64,000 bases of DNA, taken from contig CM048841.1 of assembly GCA_026545765.1 (NCBI GenBank), positions 75,328,217 to 75,392,216 of the forward strand. Reading direction: 5' to 3'. The position numbers and the translations under genes are program-made. The DNA comes from Plantago major. Taxonomy: Eukaryota > Streptophyta > Magnoliopsida > Lamiales > Plantaginaceae. Shown here one piece after another: positions 35,641 through 47,639 of this stretch. Each line of letters opens with the position of its first letter. The first letter of the stretch is position 1. The notes below the pieces were generated by a model that saw only the letters and a list, made by a program, of their open reading frames with translations, ran no database searches and had not been told where the DNA came from.

Positions 35641-35670
35641 CACACGCGTAGCGTGTGACACAAGTTCTAG
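35641..35670 (+). mobile_element. Helitron 3' terminus
   Basis: A perfect hairpin CACACGC-GTA-GCGTGTG (35641-35657) is followed after nine bases by CTAG (35667-35670) and then T. A GC hairpin 10-12 bases before CTRR, with insertion before T, is the Helitron 3' signature. I could not find the 5' TC end. Confidence 0.6.
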
Positions 35671-36073
35671 TACAAAATATATCACTTTAAAACTGTAACA
35701 TTGCAAGTGTTATTTAAAACAAAATCATAGCATAACTTTTTATAACAGACTTTTATTCATATTTTTAACACCCTATCACTACCATGAGTATATATTATTT
35801 CTTCAGAAACTTCATTTGTTCTGGAACAGAATATTGTTCTTCAAAAGCTTCTTTATATCCTTGGTGTTTCTTCTATCAAACTATTTTTTTCTATATGAAG
35901 TTTGAAGCCCAAACCATTCTTTCCTCTTGGTTATAGGGCCATCATCGTCTTCGTTAGCCCTTTGCCTCAATATCATATTTAAAAGAATCGGACCAGAATA
36001 TCTGCGAACCACTCATCTTCTCTGGATTCTCATACACAAAGCATCAAAAAAGTTTGGAGGGAACATTGTGGCC

Positions 36074-39000
36074 TTAATATACGAGTTCTATCTCCTTGAT
36101 ATTGCTATCACCTTGTAGAAATATTGTCAATTTTCCATTCTCTGAATTGTAAGTGAAGTTCTCATCTTTACTGTCAACCTTACAACAACTTGGTTTCTTG
36201 CTTGAATATGCTCCGAACAATCCAGAACCTCTTGCTTTGATTTTCAACGTGGCGTTAAAGCTACACTCTTCAAGTGCTCCTCCAGAATTGTACATGTCCA
36301 TTAGCCCAATTGGCGCAAAATGAAGATCATCACCAAATACCTACTCATACAAGATTTTTGTTAGCTATTGTATAAACAGAATGAAAAACAAGTGGGAATC
36401 TGTTAAGAATAGGAATTTGCTGACCTTAATTGGAGAGACGGTAAATATTTCACATTCTAGTATGCCTAATGACACTTTCACAGTTTTGTTGTTTGCCACT
36501 CTCGAGAGGGATCCTGTAACATACATACATAAACACTTGATGATCAGCCGAAATTTGAGAAATGTTTCTCGTCTTTAATATGTAAAAATTGAAGTATTAA
36601 GGGGTAAAAGTAACCTGAATTGAAAGCATATACAGCACATTCACCAATCCAGTTTTCCCCTGCAATTTCCTCAAGAAATTCAACATCAAGGGAACTAACT
36701 CGGCCTGATATTGATTTAATGTTGGCCTTTTGGTTGCAGTTGGGTGCTTGTTTCATCGGCCAACTTCCAGCACCTTGACAGTTGAAAGCTCCAACTACTC
36801 CTGTTAGCTTGTTCAAGTTCCATATCTTGAGCAAGCTGTTGATAATTCGGAAAAGACGTGTTTAGTTATGAACGTTAGTCTATTATAAACGATAGCATCA
36901 GCTGAGCTAGAAATTTCACCTCTTTCCATCCATGACTGGATCGATAAATAAGCAATCACGAGTAGGTCTGCCAGCATATCTGGCCCTCAAAATTGATCCA
37001 TCAGACAGAACAAGTTTCTTTAGTATTTTAAAATCATGTTTTCCTGGCTTGTCACTGTGATAAAAGCAAAGCAAGCACATCACTAATTAGTGACACAAAT
37101 AAAAGCGCATTTCAGTTTCATATCTTGAGTCATGCGAACTGCATTACCTTACGTACACTGGACAGCCACCCAATGCTCTCGCTGCACCATGGAACTCTGC
37201 AGTTTTGTGGTCGCTCTACATTAACGAATTCATGAAAATGGTTAGTCGTTTATTTATATGAATTAGTTCTGCTAAATTAACAAAGTTAGCTTCATTGACT
37301 AATAAGTTCTCAAGAGATAAAACATGTATATACTCACATGGAACATATCCCAGTCTGGAACGACGACTTCGCCTAATAGAAGACTATTAAAAGATACCGA
37401 TGCAATATGTAAAGTCTGGAAAGTCGGCTCATTAGGCATGAAATCCTCAGATGCTCTGGCAGTTGCACTCTTCTTTGAACTATAATAGAGAGATACAAAA
37501 ATATCAGAAACGTTGTTAATGGAAAAGATGACGGATATATATTTCTCAATCCTTTGTTTATTTACCTGAAAATGGAGTCTGTATTGTGACACATACAGCA
37601 AATTAAATTATTGTCACCGAAATTCCTCTCTATCGACTCATCAAGGGCTTCATGATATTGTTTTGTTATGGACACTCTTCCACCGTATCCAGAACCTAAT
37701 GTTTCGACTAAGTTTTGTACATCCACTTTTACGCCATCCACTCCGCTACTCACCAGATAGCTATGCATGTCATTGTAAAAATCAAGAACCTTTTCTGGGT
37801 CTATTACGCCAACTCCATATTTTTCAAGACTATCCATGGCTATGTCTCTGATATTCCCAATATTCCCTGGTGATTGTACCGGATATTCAAGCTTCGGGTT
37901 GTATTTTTTTAGCGTTTCTGATGAAGAAAGAACTCCACCCCAGTAACCAGACAAAGCATGCCACATGTAAACATACCTGCATCATACCAAAATCTGAAAG
38001 CTTAGAAATGGAATGAGCTCATTGTGAACAGAAAATGTATATGGTGTACAATGTTTAGAAATCTTACTTTAGGCCATAATTCTCTTTGATGTAATGGATC
38101 AACTCTTTGAGATTTGTGCTTGAACCATCTAACTCTGCGCTTTTGAATTTAGTGTTTTCTGTTATATCTGCTAATCGGGTGGCAAACCTATAACAATAGA
38201 AACATCAATAGACACCTTTAGAATTGGATAACAATGTTCAAGATTAAAAAACCCAGAAGCATCTAGCTAGGGGACTTACTGTGTGCCTTCAATAAATGGT
38301 TCGCCTTCCTTCTGAAATTCATTTACTGTTTCTTGCCATCCATCATCTATGATCAAGAACTTTGGAGATATGCCGCCTTCTTTAAAGCTGCGAGAAAATG
38401 ATTTTCAGTAAGCAAGAGTTTTCGTGTAGTCATTCTAATTTGAGGTTGACATGGTTATGCATCGGACCTTTGAAGACCATCTTTGATTCCCTTTGGGCTG
38501 ACATTAGTGTAGAACGCATCCCAAGTACACCACCCGAACCAGTCTAAATGAGCAGGAATCTGCCATTTTAAAGCAAGATATAATGTCAAATCTCCACAAT
38601 TTATAGTACTAATAACTAATCTGAATCAAAGACCTTTAATACATTTGAGTTTGTAGGTATATCAGGATTAATCTTTACCTTCTTGTTTTCCAGGTGGCTA
38701 AATGTACCCTTAAGTTTAGCTAATATTCTGCACATAAGTTTCATGCAAACATCAAGATTATAACTAAACCTGATATTGAAAAGAAAATAATAGAAATGAC
38801 TTTAGTGTAACATACTTAATAGAGTCCCTCATGAGTTCAAAAGGGTTGTCCCCTGAATTAACAAACACTCCTTCAAGTGCTTGAGATGTTTGGATATCAG
38901 AATCACCTGAACACGTACATAAGGAACGGATATTAGTTAGTAGAAGAGGATTCTTAAAGAGAGACTATATAAGTTGGGAAACAGACCACTTTCATAGCAG

Positions 39001-40220
39001 AACTGAAGCTCATTTGAAGGAGTGCCTTGCAGAGTTGTCCTGAAAGCTCCATCAAGCACAGGCAATACCAGGACGTAAAACTTGTTTCCGGTTGCAGGCT
39101 CTTCAAGGGTTTCGTCATCAACTAAGTCAAAGACTGATTCTTCTCCTACTTCCATCAGGAGCATTTGAGTCTCTAAAGGAATTTCACTCGCTGATTTTCC
39201 TACTCGTGGTATCATCCACCAGATTTTCGCAATGAAAAGACACACGAACTTGCAATTTCTGTGAATTATTCCGTTAAGTTTAGTATTACTAGGATTCAAC
39301 AAAAAAGGCGCATGCATTTTATCAAGACAAAAGAGTAAAATACAAATATGCAACTCGGTTTCTGGAATCATAGCACTCAATTCTATTGGCAAACTTGTAA
39401 ACAGTCTGATCATGAGAGTGAAGAACACTAACTCTAGTCAATTTACCCATCTTAATACTAAACGACGCAAAAAATAGCCAGTGTCATATTGGAGCAACTC
39501 ATAGTAGAATAATTTCCATTTCTAAATTAAGATGGACTACTACGTACCGACTACCGAGTGTGTAAAGGCTAACCGGGAGCTAAGGTTCTCTCAAAAAAGA
39601 TTTCAAATTTGATAAATGTTGATTGGATGCCTGTAACTTAATCTGAATCAACAATGTGATTGAATTTAGTAAGCATATTGATATTACATTTACATTATAA
39701 TATGATTGGATGCCTGTAACTTAATCTGAATCAACAATGTGATTGAATTTTAGTAACATATATTGATATTACATTTACATTATAATATGATGATTAGAGC
39801 TATTGATTCTGATAAATCACTAACGGCTATATTTACAAGTTTTAGTACTTTTGAACTATTGAGTCATGTGACAATCAGAGCATGAATCATATACCAAATC
39901 AGAGAGCAGCCATTGTTTAGAAATCTTACAAAAACGACACTATGACTATGTTTAAGGTAACAACTAACGAATAAATCATGATCAGGACAAGCAAGTAGTC
40001 ATCAACAGCTGATTAATAAGATGAAGCTGGGCCAAACTTACTCAAGAAATCCAAGATTTATGACATGGTAAGAACTTAAAGTAGTCGAGTTAGCTCCAAC
40101 AAAAGCAGATCCTGAACCAATCGGCGAAACGACGACATTTTCAGGTACATCTGTCAGGATAACCTTGCCACGGACCATGAGGCTACCATTCTCAATAACA
40201 GGAACGGCTGTAATCGTCAT
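36074..40220 (-). CDS. raffinose-synthase family protein (GH36; SIP/RFS type)
   Basis: Fourteen exons join into 747 codons: 40220-40042, 39258-38987, 38906-38816, 38727-38679, 38559-38468, 38387-38280, 38187-38068, 37976-37566, 37479-37338, 37215-37148, 37054-36920, 36835-36615, 36513-36425 and 36340-36074. Introns are GT-AG and all phases agree. The family includes raffinose and stachyose synthases and alkaline alpha-galactosidases (seed imbibition proteins), acting in the cytosol on galactinol and raffinose sugars. The start [19 protein letters not shown] is family-typical. [35 protein letters not shown], the DGVKVDVQ motif (nucleophile D389), [17 protein letters not shown] and the NCQGAGSW segment follow in order. 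Length matches RFS1/2/6-type enzymes (about 750-775). One oddity: RASEDF (E452) where relatives have RASDDF. The exact paralogue and substrate cannot be read from sequence. Confidence 0.92.
39620..39788. repeat. 83-bp tandem duplication in intron 1 of the RFS-type gene
   Basis: GATTGGATGCCTGTAACTTA and the following bases to ATTATAATATGA occur twice in a row with a few differences. It lies in the 783-bp first intron (39259-40041). Confidence 0.85.
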
Positions 40221-40630
40221 TTTTGCTTATAAATTACAAAAGCTCACAATTTCAAACTGCAAAATGGAAACAAGTGGATCAGACAAACCCCATTGCGGAA
40301 AACATATATACATACCATTGCCAAACACATTATGATGCTTACTTGAAAATATGTAAGGTAACTGAGAAATGAAAAAAAGTTTTGTTAACTTGTTATACTA
40401 ACCAGAATACGAAGTTTTGGGACAAGAGAGAAACAAAGAGACGTTAGTTGGGATTATCAAAGGTGAAATTGAAAAGCTTGATTTATGAATGTGTTTATAA
40501 TTGGTATAGGCAACAAAGATGAGGTCAAGAAAGGCCAAATTATCCTTGTAGGAAACACCACTAATCTAACAGATAAACTAAGTGCGGGACCAATCCAAGC
40601 AAGATTGACTTGGAGATGAGTCACCATTTA

Positions 40631-41374
40631 GTCCATCTTCAACAATTGCAACTCACTCAGTCTCAAAATTTCTGCCACGTCACCATTGCACTTACTGCAA
40701 CTTACTTTACAACTCTCCACAATTATCTACTCCAATGTGGCCAAAAAATTATTTTCTTTTCACATTTCTTTTAAATTTGATTTTTCATTTCATTTTATTT
40801 TCTCATTTCCTCTTAAACTTTATTCTTGAATTTATTAAAATATCGTTAATTAATTATAACAAAATTACATTAATTTTTTTAAAATATATTACTTGAAAAT
40901 AAAAATTACATTACTTAAAAAAACTACAATATTTGAAATTGAAAATTACAATATTTGAAATTGAAAATTACAATAATTGAAAATGAAAATTACAACAATT
41001 AAAATACTACATTCTACAAGTGTGATTTTAAATTCAAATAATATGTATTTTAAATTTGAGAAGTAATGTATAAGTATATTTCTATTGCTACATATAATTA
41101 TTATCATATGGAAATATTCAAGAAAAATGAAAAATAATAAAAAAGAAAAAAGTAGAAAAGAGGAAAGAAAACAAGAAAAGATAAAGGAAACAAGAAACGA
41201 GGAAAGAAAAGAAAGAAAACAAGAAAAGAGGAAAGAAAACAAGAAACGAGGGAAGAAAACAATAAAAGAAATGAAAAATAAAAAAAGGGGCAAATGCTGA
41301 AGTTGGCTCATTTCAGAACTCATTGAGTCTGAGCCAGAGTCCCAAACCAATTTGGGACTCTGCTGGAGATGGCC
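40631..41374. mobile_element. Harbinger-type MITE, 744 bp
   Basis: The left end is GTCCATCTTCAACAATTGCA and the right end (complement) GGCCATCTCCAGCAGAGTCC. TTA flanks lie at 40628-40630 and 41375-41377, the PIF/Harbinger target. The interior holds a purine-rich GAAAACAAGAAAAGAGGAAA tract (41105-41285) that yields a meaningless basic ORF. Confidence 0.75.
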
Positions 41375-41399
41375 TTAGTATGTGAATAATTTGATCTAA

Positions 41400-41975
41400 A
41401 TGCAAGAAACTTGTGGACTAATGTATATAATTAAATTTTAATTGAGTTGTGAAAATTTATATTCGATATACAGCTAAAATTTTGGAAGTCCGGTTGTTAT
41501 ATAGGATGCGTAAGACTTAAGTGATATGTTTAAAAAAATTAATTGAGTTGTGAATTAATTTGGAAATTGTTTCGGTCAATTAAGAATTTAAGATAGTAAG
41601 TCAAATTATGCATCGGTTTTAGACTAAAACCGAGTCATAATTCTATGCCGATCAAAAATAGCACGAAGCGCCCCAAATTAAATAAAAAATCGTCAAACCC
41701 CATGTGTTTCGTGTTTCGTGTTTCTGACTTGAGACACAGTCACACAGACACGTCATGTTGGATTTGTAAACTTCGTCCACAGAAGCAGCAGATTTCATTG
41801 AAAGTATAATAATGGGAATGAGTAGAAAACTAGCCATAGAGCTCTATCTTACAACTATAACAAACTAACTGCTAGTTACTCCGTTTCGGAAATAGCTTCA
41901 CATTTACTTTTTCGATGGAGAAAATAAGATATATATTACTTTTGGATAAAATAGTACTAGTGGGTTCCTCAAATT
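41400..41975. other. intergenic; MITE-like edge
   Basis: Includes an inverted pair GCATCGGTTTTAGACTAAAA / CCGAGTC...ATGCCGATC (41610-41660) and TTACTCCGTTTCGGAAATAG at 41876, a MITE-like end. No gene supported. Confidence 0.4.
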
Positions 41976-41977
41976 GA

Positions 41978-44190
41978 TTTTTGAAGTTGAAAGTTGGATA
42001 AAATAAAGTTAGTGATTTACTTTCGAATATATTTAATATTAAAATTGGATGAGTAGTTACTAAAAAATGAAATGAGAAGTTTTGTTTGGAACACTCAAAT
42101 CAAGAAATGGAAAGTTATTCGTAATCCGGAGGAAGTAGTACTAATTTTCGAGGTCAATGTACAAACCAAATCCCTAAGAGGAGGTGCGTTGTAGCTCGTC
42201 ATCGTGGGCCGACGTGCCCATGGTGCGTCAACCCACCCCCCGCCTCATGCCATGACGCGGGGCCTTGGTGTGCAGCAGCCAATCGGTTGCTTCCACTTGG
42301 CGCGTTGTGGTTCATTCTTTTTTTAATTTTTTTTTTTTTGTGTTTTATCAAATTTCAAACGGCTATAACTTTTAAAATAAAAATGCAAAAAATAAATAAA
42401 AATCACCAATGGCTTTATTTTTTCGAGATCTATAAATAGAGACTAGTCTTGACTATGTTTGGATCATCTCATCTCTAACTCATCTTTCTCTCTTAATTAA
42501 ACTTAAAACACTCTCTTCACTTCAAAACACCATCTCCACTTCAATTTTCCGGCGACATGGATGGAAACTTTTTTACTCCGGAAACTCTGAGGTGAATGCA
42601 AGAAAACACACCCGAAGCCTACGAAGCGTGCATACAAAAGCTCAACAAAAACACATCTCAACAACCCTAACCGAGATTCGTTCGCCCTTTGTTCCAAAGC
42701 TCCTACCAAGACCCCTACACTCAAGATTACTATTCTCCAACCTCCCAAACACCAATATTTTTGCAAACACCAGAAGTTGAGGTTGTTCCTGAAACGCAGC
42801 CGGAAATTCAACCGAACCGGAGGCCTGGAAAAGGGAAAGCCAAAGCCAAGGAAGGAGCGACGTCCAACAAAGAGCGAGGACGGAACTCACTCTACAACCA
42901 AAATGAGGACTTGGTTCTCATCTCTTGCTACATGGTTGTTAGCCAAAATCCAATCGTTGGCACGAATCAGAAGTACGCAACTTTGTTCCATAAAGTCGAG
43001 GAGAAGTTCAAGGATGTCCGAAGGGATGGAAAGATGTTCGGTATGGAAAACTACCGGAGCCATGATTCACTTCGTCTCAGATTGAAATTGAAAGTTGGAT
43101 AAAATAAAGTTAGTGGTTTACTTTCGAATATATTTAATGTTAAAATTGGATGAGTAGTTACCAAAAAATGAAATGAGAAGTTTTGTTTGGAACACCCAAA
43201 ATGGCAAAATGGAAAGCTATTCCCAGAACGGAGGAAGTAGTACTAATTTTCGAGGTCAATGTACAAACCAAATCCCTAAGAGGAGCTGCGTTGTAGCTCG
43301 TCATCGTGGGCCGACGTGCCCATGGCGTGTCAGCCCACCCCTGCCTCATGCCATGACGCGGGGCCTTGGTGTGCAGCAGCCAATCGGCTGCTGCCACTTG
43401 GCGCGTTGTAGTTCATTCTTTTTTTTTTAAATTTTTTTTTTTGTGTTTTATCAAATTTCAAACGGCTATAACTTTCAAAATAAAAATGCAAAAAATAAAT
43501 AAAAATCACCAACGGCTTTATTTTTTCGAGATCTATAAATAGAGACCAGTCTTGTCTATGTTTGGATCATCTCATCTCTAACTCATCTTTCTCTCTTAAT
43601 TAAACTTAAAACACTCTCTTCACTTCAAAACACCATCTCCACTTCAATTTTCCGGCGACATGGACGGAAACTTGTTTACTCCGGAAACTTTGAGGTGAAT
43701 GCAAGAAAACACACCCGAAGCCTACGAAGCGTGCATGCAAAAGCTCAACAAAAACACATCTCAACAACCCCAACCGAGATTCGTTCGTCCTTTGTTCCAA
43801 AGCTCCTACCAAGACCCCTACACTCAAGATTACTATTCTCCAACCTCCCAAACACCAATATTTTTGCAAACACCAGAAGTTGAGGTTGTTCCTGAAACGC
43901 AGCCGGAAATTCAACCGAACCGGAGGCCTGGAAAAGGGAAAGCCAAAGCCAAGGAAGGAGCGACGTCCAACAAAGAGCAAGGACGGAACTCACGCTACAA
44001 CCAGAATGAGGACTTGGTTCTCATCTCTTGCTACATGGCTGTTAGCCAAAATTCAATCGTTGGCACGAATCAGAAGTATGCAACTTTGTTCCATAAAGTC
44101 GAGGAGAAGTTCGAGGATGTTCGGAGGGATGGAAAGATGTTCGGTATGGAAAACTACCGGAGCCATGATTCACTTCGTCTCAGATTTAAG
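41978..44190 (+). repeat. 1.1-kb tandem duplication (two units)
   Basis: Unit 1 (about 41978-43084) and unit 2 (about 43085-44188) are near identical with an offset of about 1,104 bases. Both contain GTTGAAAGTTGGATAAAATA-like starts, CGGAGGAAGTAGTACTAATT, TCGTCATCGTGGGCCGACGT, a TATA-like TCTATAAATAGAG and the ORF1 remnant. At the junction ATTCACTTCGTCTCAGATTG runs directly into AAATTGAAAGTTGGATAAAA. Only unit 2 continues into the rest of the gene. Confidence 0.9.
42556..43100 (+). pseudogene. Harbinger ORF1 (Myb/SANT-like), truncated copy 1
   Basis: ATG at 42556 gives MDGNFFTPETLR then a stop, followed by QENTPEAYEACIQKLNKNTS and a second stop. The frame continues through a proline/glutamine linker, RRPGKGKAKAKEGATSNKER and the domain start NQNEDLVLISCYMVVSQNPI VGTNQK. 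PIF/Harbinger ORF1 proteins share the W..eDe.LisaWlnvSkDPIvGtdQ pattern. The copy stops at the duplication junction, so its C-terminal half is missing. A TATA-like box (42432) and leader are present. Confidence 0.8.
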
Positions 44191-44445
44191 CGGATGATAG
44201 ATGAGATTAATCATTGGTTGATTTGTGTGGATTGTTCTACTAGGGTTGTCGGCGATCGGAGTGGCTACAATGAAGCCGATGTGACTGAAACGGCCTAGGA
44301 AATCTACGAAGAGAAATCATCCAGTCAACAACCATTCACCATGTTCAAGTAGTGGGATGCCATGAAACAGTACCCAGAGTGGAGAACGAGGATGAACTTG
44401 GAGGAACACATGAACTTGCCCAATCGTGTAGTGTGTGTTTGTTAG
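43660..44445 (+). pseudogene. Harbinger ORF1 (Myb/SANT-like), fuller copy 2
   Basis: Same start as copy 1 (MDGNLFTPETLR then stop). It continues through NQNEDLVLISCYMAVSQNSI VGTNQK and HDSLRLRFKRMIDEINHWLI, then ends with two further in-frame stops near TETA and TMFK before WDAMKQYPEWRTRM. The C-terminal part matches the helical region of Harbinger ORF1/NAM-associated proteins. Three or more in-frame stops make it non-coding as it stands. Confidence 0.8.
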
Positions 44446-44659
44446 TTTGATGCATTTGTGTGTTGTGTGTTTGTTGCATTTCCATTGGTTTTATTTAAAT
44501 TCCATGTCGTTTGTTGTAATATATTCGTGGTTTCAATGAAATTTCACTTAATAAATTGTAAAACGAGTTCTAAAAATGCCATTTTATTAATTGCAACTTC
44601 TAAACACTTTTATAATATGTTAAAAAATTATTTTTTTTTCATGACGCCACGATGACGCG

Positions 44660-44740
44660 TCACCAATGCAGCAGAATCTCGTCACGGATCCCGTCCTCAG
44701 CCGATGATGCGTCATCGCGCCGTCACCAATGCAGGTGGTC
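44660..44740 (+). mobile_element. Harbinger element right terminus
   Basis: CACCAATGCAGGTGGTC ends at 44740 and TAA follows. An internal related copy, GACGCGTCACCAATGCAGCA, lies at 44656-44675. The complement GACCACCTGCATTGGTGACG is a typical Harbinger TIR. The left partner is not found before 41978, so the element lost its left end. Confidence 0.6.
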
Positions 44741-44743
44741 TAA

Positions 44744-45300
44744 TAAAGTTCTCCCATTTGATACACTACAATCCTAACTGCACAGTGTGCAACACCAAAT
44801 ATCTTGATCTTTCGATTCCCAACTTGATATGTTGCTTTTGTTTGCACAGGGCAAATCCACTCGAGATAATCATCGTATGGTAAGTTGTTTCATCTTGTAC
44901 AAATGGATTGTCTTCTCCAGAAACTTTTGAGTCCTGATTATTACTCCATCTGTTTCGTTATAAGTTAAAAAATTAATAAGAATAGTGTTTCTATATGAGG
45001 AAATGTAAGGCTCTTCAAAGAAATGTTCAAAATGACAAATTGTGTGCATGCAGAACTTCTAGTGAAATATTGAGAGCATTAGATATCAATATATCATCTA
45101 GAAGATCTACCATTGTGGTTACCATATTGTTGTTTATTACTCGTACTAGACAAGTTCATGAGGGTAAAGTGTAACGGACCTTATTCCTTTGCATTTTTAT
45201 TATATTGTGGGACTCATATCTATTGCCTATTGGGCCTGTCTTGACATCTCGTTATATTATAGGACTCAATTTATTATATTGGGCCTTCCTTGTCATCTGA
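44744..45300. other. unassigned; exon-like scrap
   Basis: 44850-44879 is bounded by TTTGTTTGCACAG and GTAAGTTG, perfect acceptor and donor signals around a 30-base insert. It may be one exon of a captured gene. The stretch 45174-45300 resembles worn LTR sequence. No firm call. Confidence 0.3.
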
Positions 45301-47639
45301 TTTGGAAACCGTATTGTGTTCTTCGCACCGTCACACCACCATCGTCACACCACCAACCTCACACCACCATCGCCCAGATCCACCACCACTGCCCTCCGAC
45401 CACTGTCAAGATCCACCATCAAGATCTTCCCAAGCTCAGTCAAGATCCGTCCAGATCCGATCACCGATCCAATTTAGTCCAGATCCGATTTACTTTAATT
45501 CTTATAATTCTATAATTTTGAATATTGTATTATTAAATATTGTATAAAATTGTCGATTTATTGTATATCCGTATTGAATATTGTATAAAATTATCGATTT
45601 ATTGTATCATTGTCGATTTATTGTATCATTGTCGGTTTATCCGTATTGAATAAAATTGTCGGTTTATCCGTATAAAATTGTTGGTTTATCCGTATAAAAT
45701 TGTCGGTTTATCCATATTATAATTTAAAAATAACAAAAAAACACCTATTTAGCGACGGATAACTCGCTAAATAGCCCAGAATTTGGTTTTTTTTTTGAAA
45801 AAAAGAGAAAATCAGCTTTTTAGAGACGGATAATTATCCGTCTCTAAAATGTCAACACTCACTACAAAAAAACATCCGTCGCTAAAAGCCTCCCGATTCG
45901 TAGCGACGGATTTAGCGACGAATAGCTTCCCCGTCTCAATTTTGCTCGTCTCTAGGTTTTTTGCGACGGATAATTTATCCGTCGCTAATTAGCGACGGAT
46001 AAAGTTTTGACCGTCTGAAACAAAAAGTAGCACTATTTAGCGACGGATAACTATCCGTCGCTAAATAGTATTTTTTGTTTTTTTATTTTTATTTTTAATA
46101 CGAATATTTCGACAATTTTATACGAATATGCAATACGGATAAATCGATAATTTTATTCAATTCGGATAAATCAACAATTATATATGAATATTCAATACGG
46201 ATAAACCGACAATTGTATACGATTGTTCAATACGCATAAACTGATAATTTTATTCAATACGGATAAACCGACAATTTCATACAATATTCGATAATACAAT
46301 ATACAACATTTAATAATAATTAATACAAATAAGAAATTACAAAATTAATAAGAAATTACAATAATACAATATACAAAATCTAGATCTGGATCTGGATCTT
46401 GTTGGATCTTGGATGACGTCGGATCTGGTCGGAGATGGTGGTGGACGGAGAGATCTCGTGGTGGTGGGAGAGAGTGAGATCGGAGCGTCATTTTCTTCTT
46501 CTTTGTCGGAGATGGTGGTGGACGGATCTCGTGGTGGTGGGGTGGATTGGTGGGGTGACAGTGGAGATGTCGTGGTGGTGGATCTGGGAGCGTGGTGGTG
46601 GGGCAGAGGCGGTGGTGGAAGGTCGGATCTGTGAATGGTGGTGGAAATCGAGGCGGGTGGAGTGGTGGGAGAGGCAGTGGTGGTGGAAGGCGAGTGTGGG
46701 GTGAAGGTGGGGGAGTGGTGGTAGAGGTGCACTACAAGAATTCTGAGGTAAAATAATGGAAAGGGGAGACGGATTTATAGCGACGGATCGCTAGATTTGG
46801 CGACGGATTTTATCCGTCGCCAAATCTAGAGCGACGGATAATTTTATCCGTCGCTATATGGGCGACGAATTTTATTAATCCGTCGCCCGTTGGTTAACTT
46901 TTTTTTAAAAAAAAAAGAAAATTAAATATTAACGACGGATAAATTATCGGCCGTTAATATTTATATGTTAAAAAAAATAATAATAAAAACTGGCGACGGA
47001 ATAGCGATCTGTCGCTACGGATAACTATCCGTCGCCCCGTATAGCGACGGATCGCTATTGGGCCGAAGGATACGTGTCCGTCAGCCCAGAAAGGTTTTAA
47101 TGATTTTGGGCTGAAGCAGAAGCCATTTCGGCTTCATTGTTCTTCGTTTTTCTTCTTCGTTTTTCTTCCTTTCTCCTCCGTCAAATCTGACCATTTGTTG
47201 TCGATTCTTCCCAATCTTGGTGTCAATTCAAAGATCGTTGGACGAGGAGCTCGTTTCTTCCTTCAATTTCAAATTTCATCCGCTATTTTCTTCGGAATCA
47301 AAGGTATTACTTCTAAACCCTAACTTTTGAAAAATTGGGATTTTTTTAATTTTTGACTACTTATTCTCAATTGTATGTTTATATGAAGTATGTAGTAGCT
47401 TGTTTAGTTAATTTGATCAATTATATGTAATTTGATATGTATATGTAATTTGATTAATTTGATTTGTATATGTAATTTGATTAATTTGATTTGTATATGT
47501 AATTTGATATGAATGTATGTAGTAATTCAATATGTATGTATGTTAATTCGATAAGTATGTATGTAGTGAAGTATGTATGTTAGTTAAGTATGTATGTAGT
47601 TGTTTTAGTTAGTTTAGTTAATTTGATAGTCTTTGGAGT

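Noticed and set aside
41085-41300. Lys/Glu/Arg-rich ORF
   Set aside because: It lies in the purine-rich interior of a Harbinger-type MITE and has no domain.
44764-44780. CACTACAATCC as the missing left end of E1
   Set aside because: It lacks the CACTACAAGAA continuation and subterminal repeats, and its 3-bp flank (ATA) does not match ATG after 50622.
45189-45515. His/Pro/Ser-rich ORF
   Set aside because: It is produced by the CCACC-rich core of CACTA element E1.
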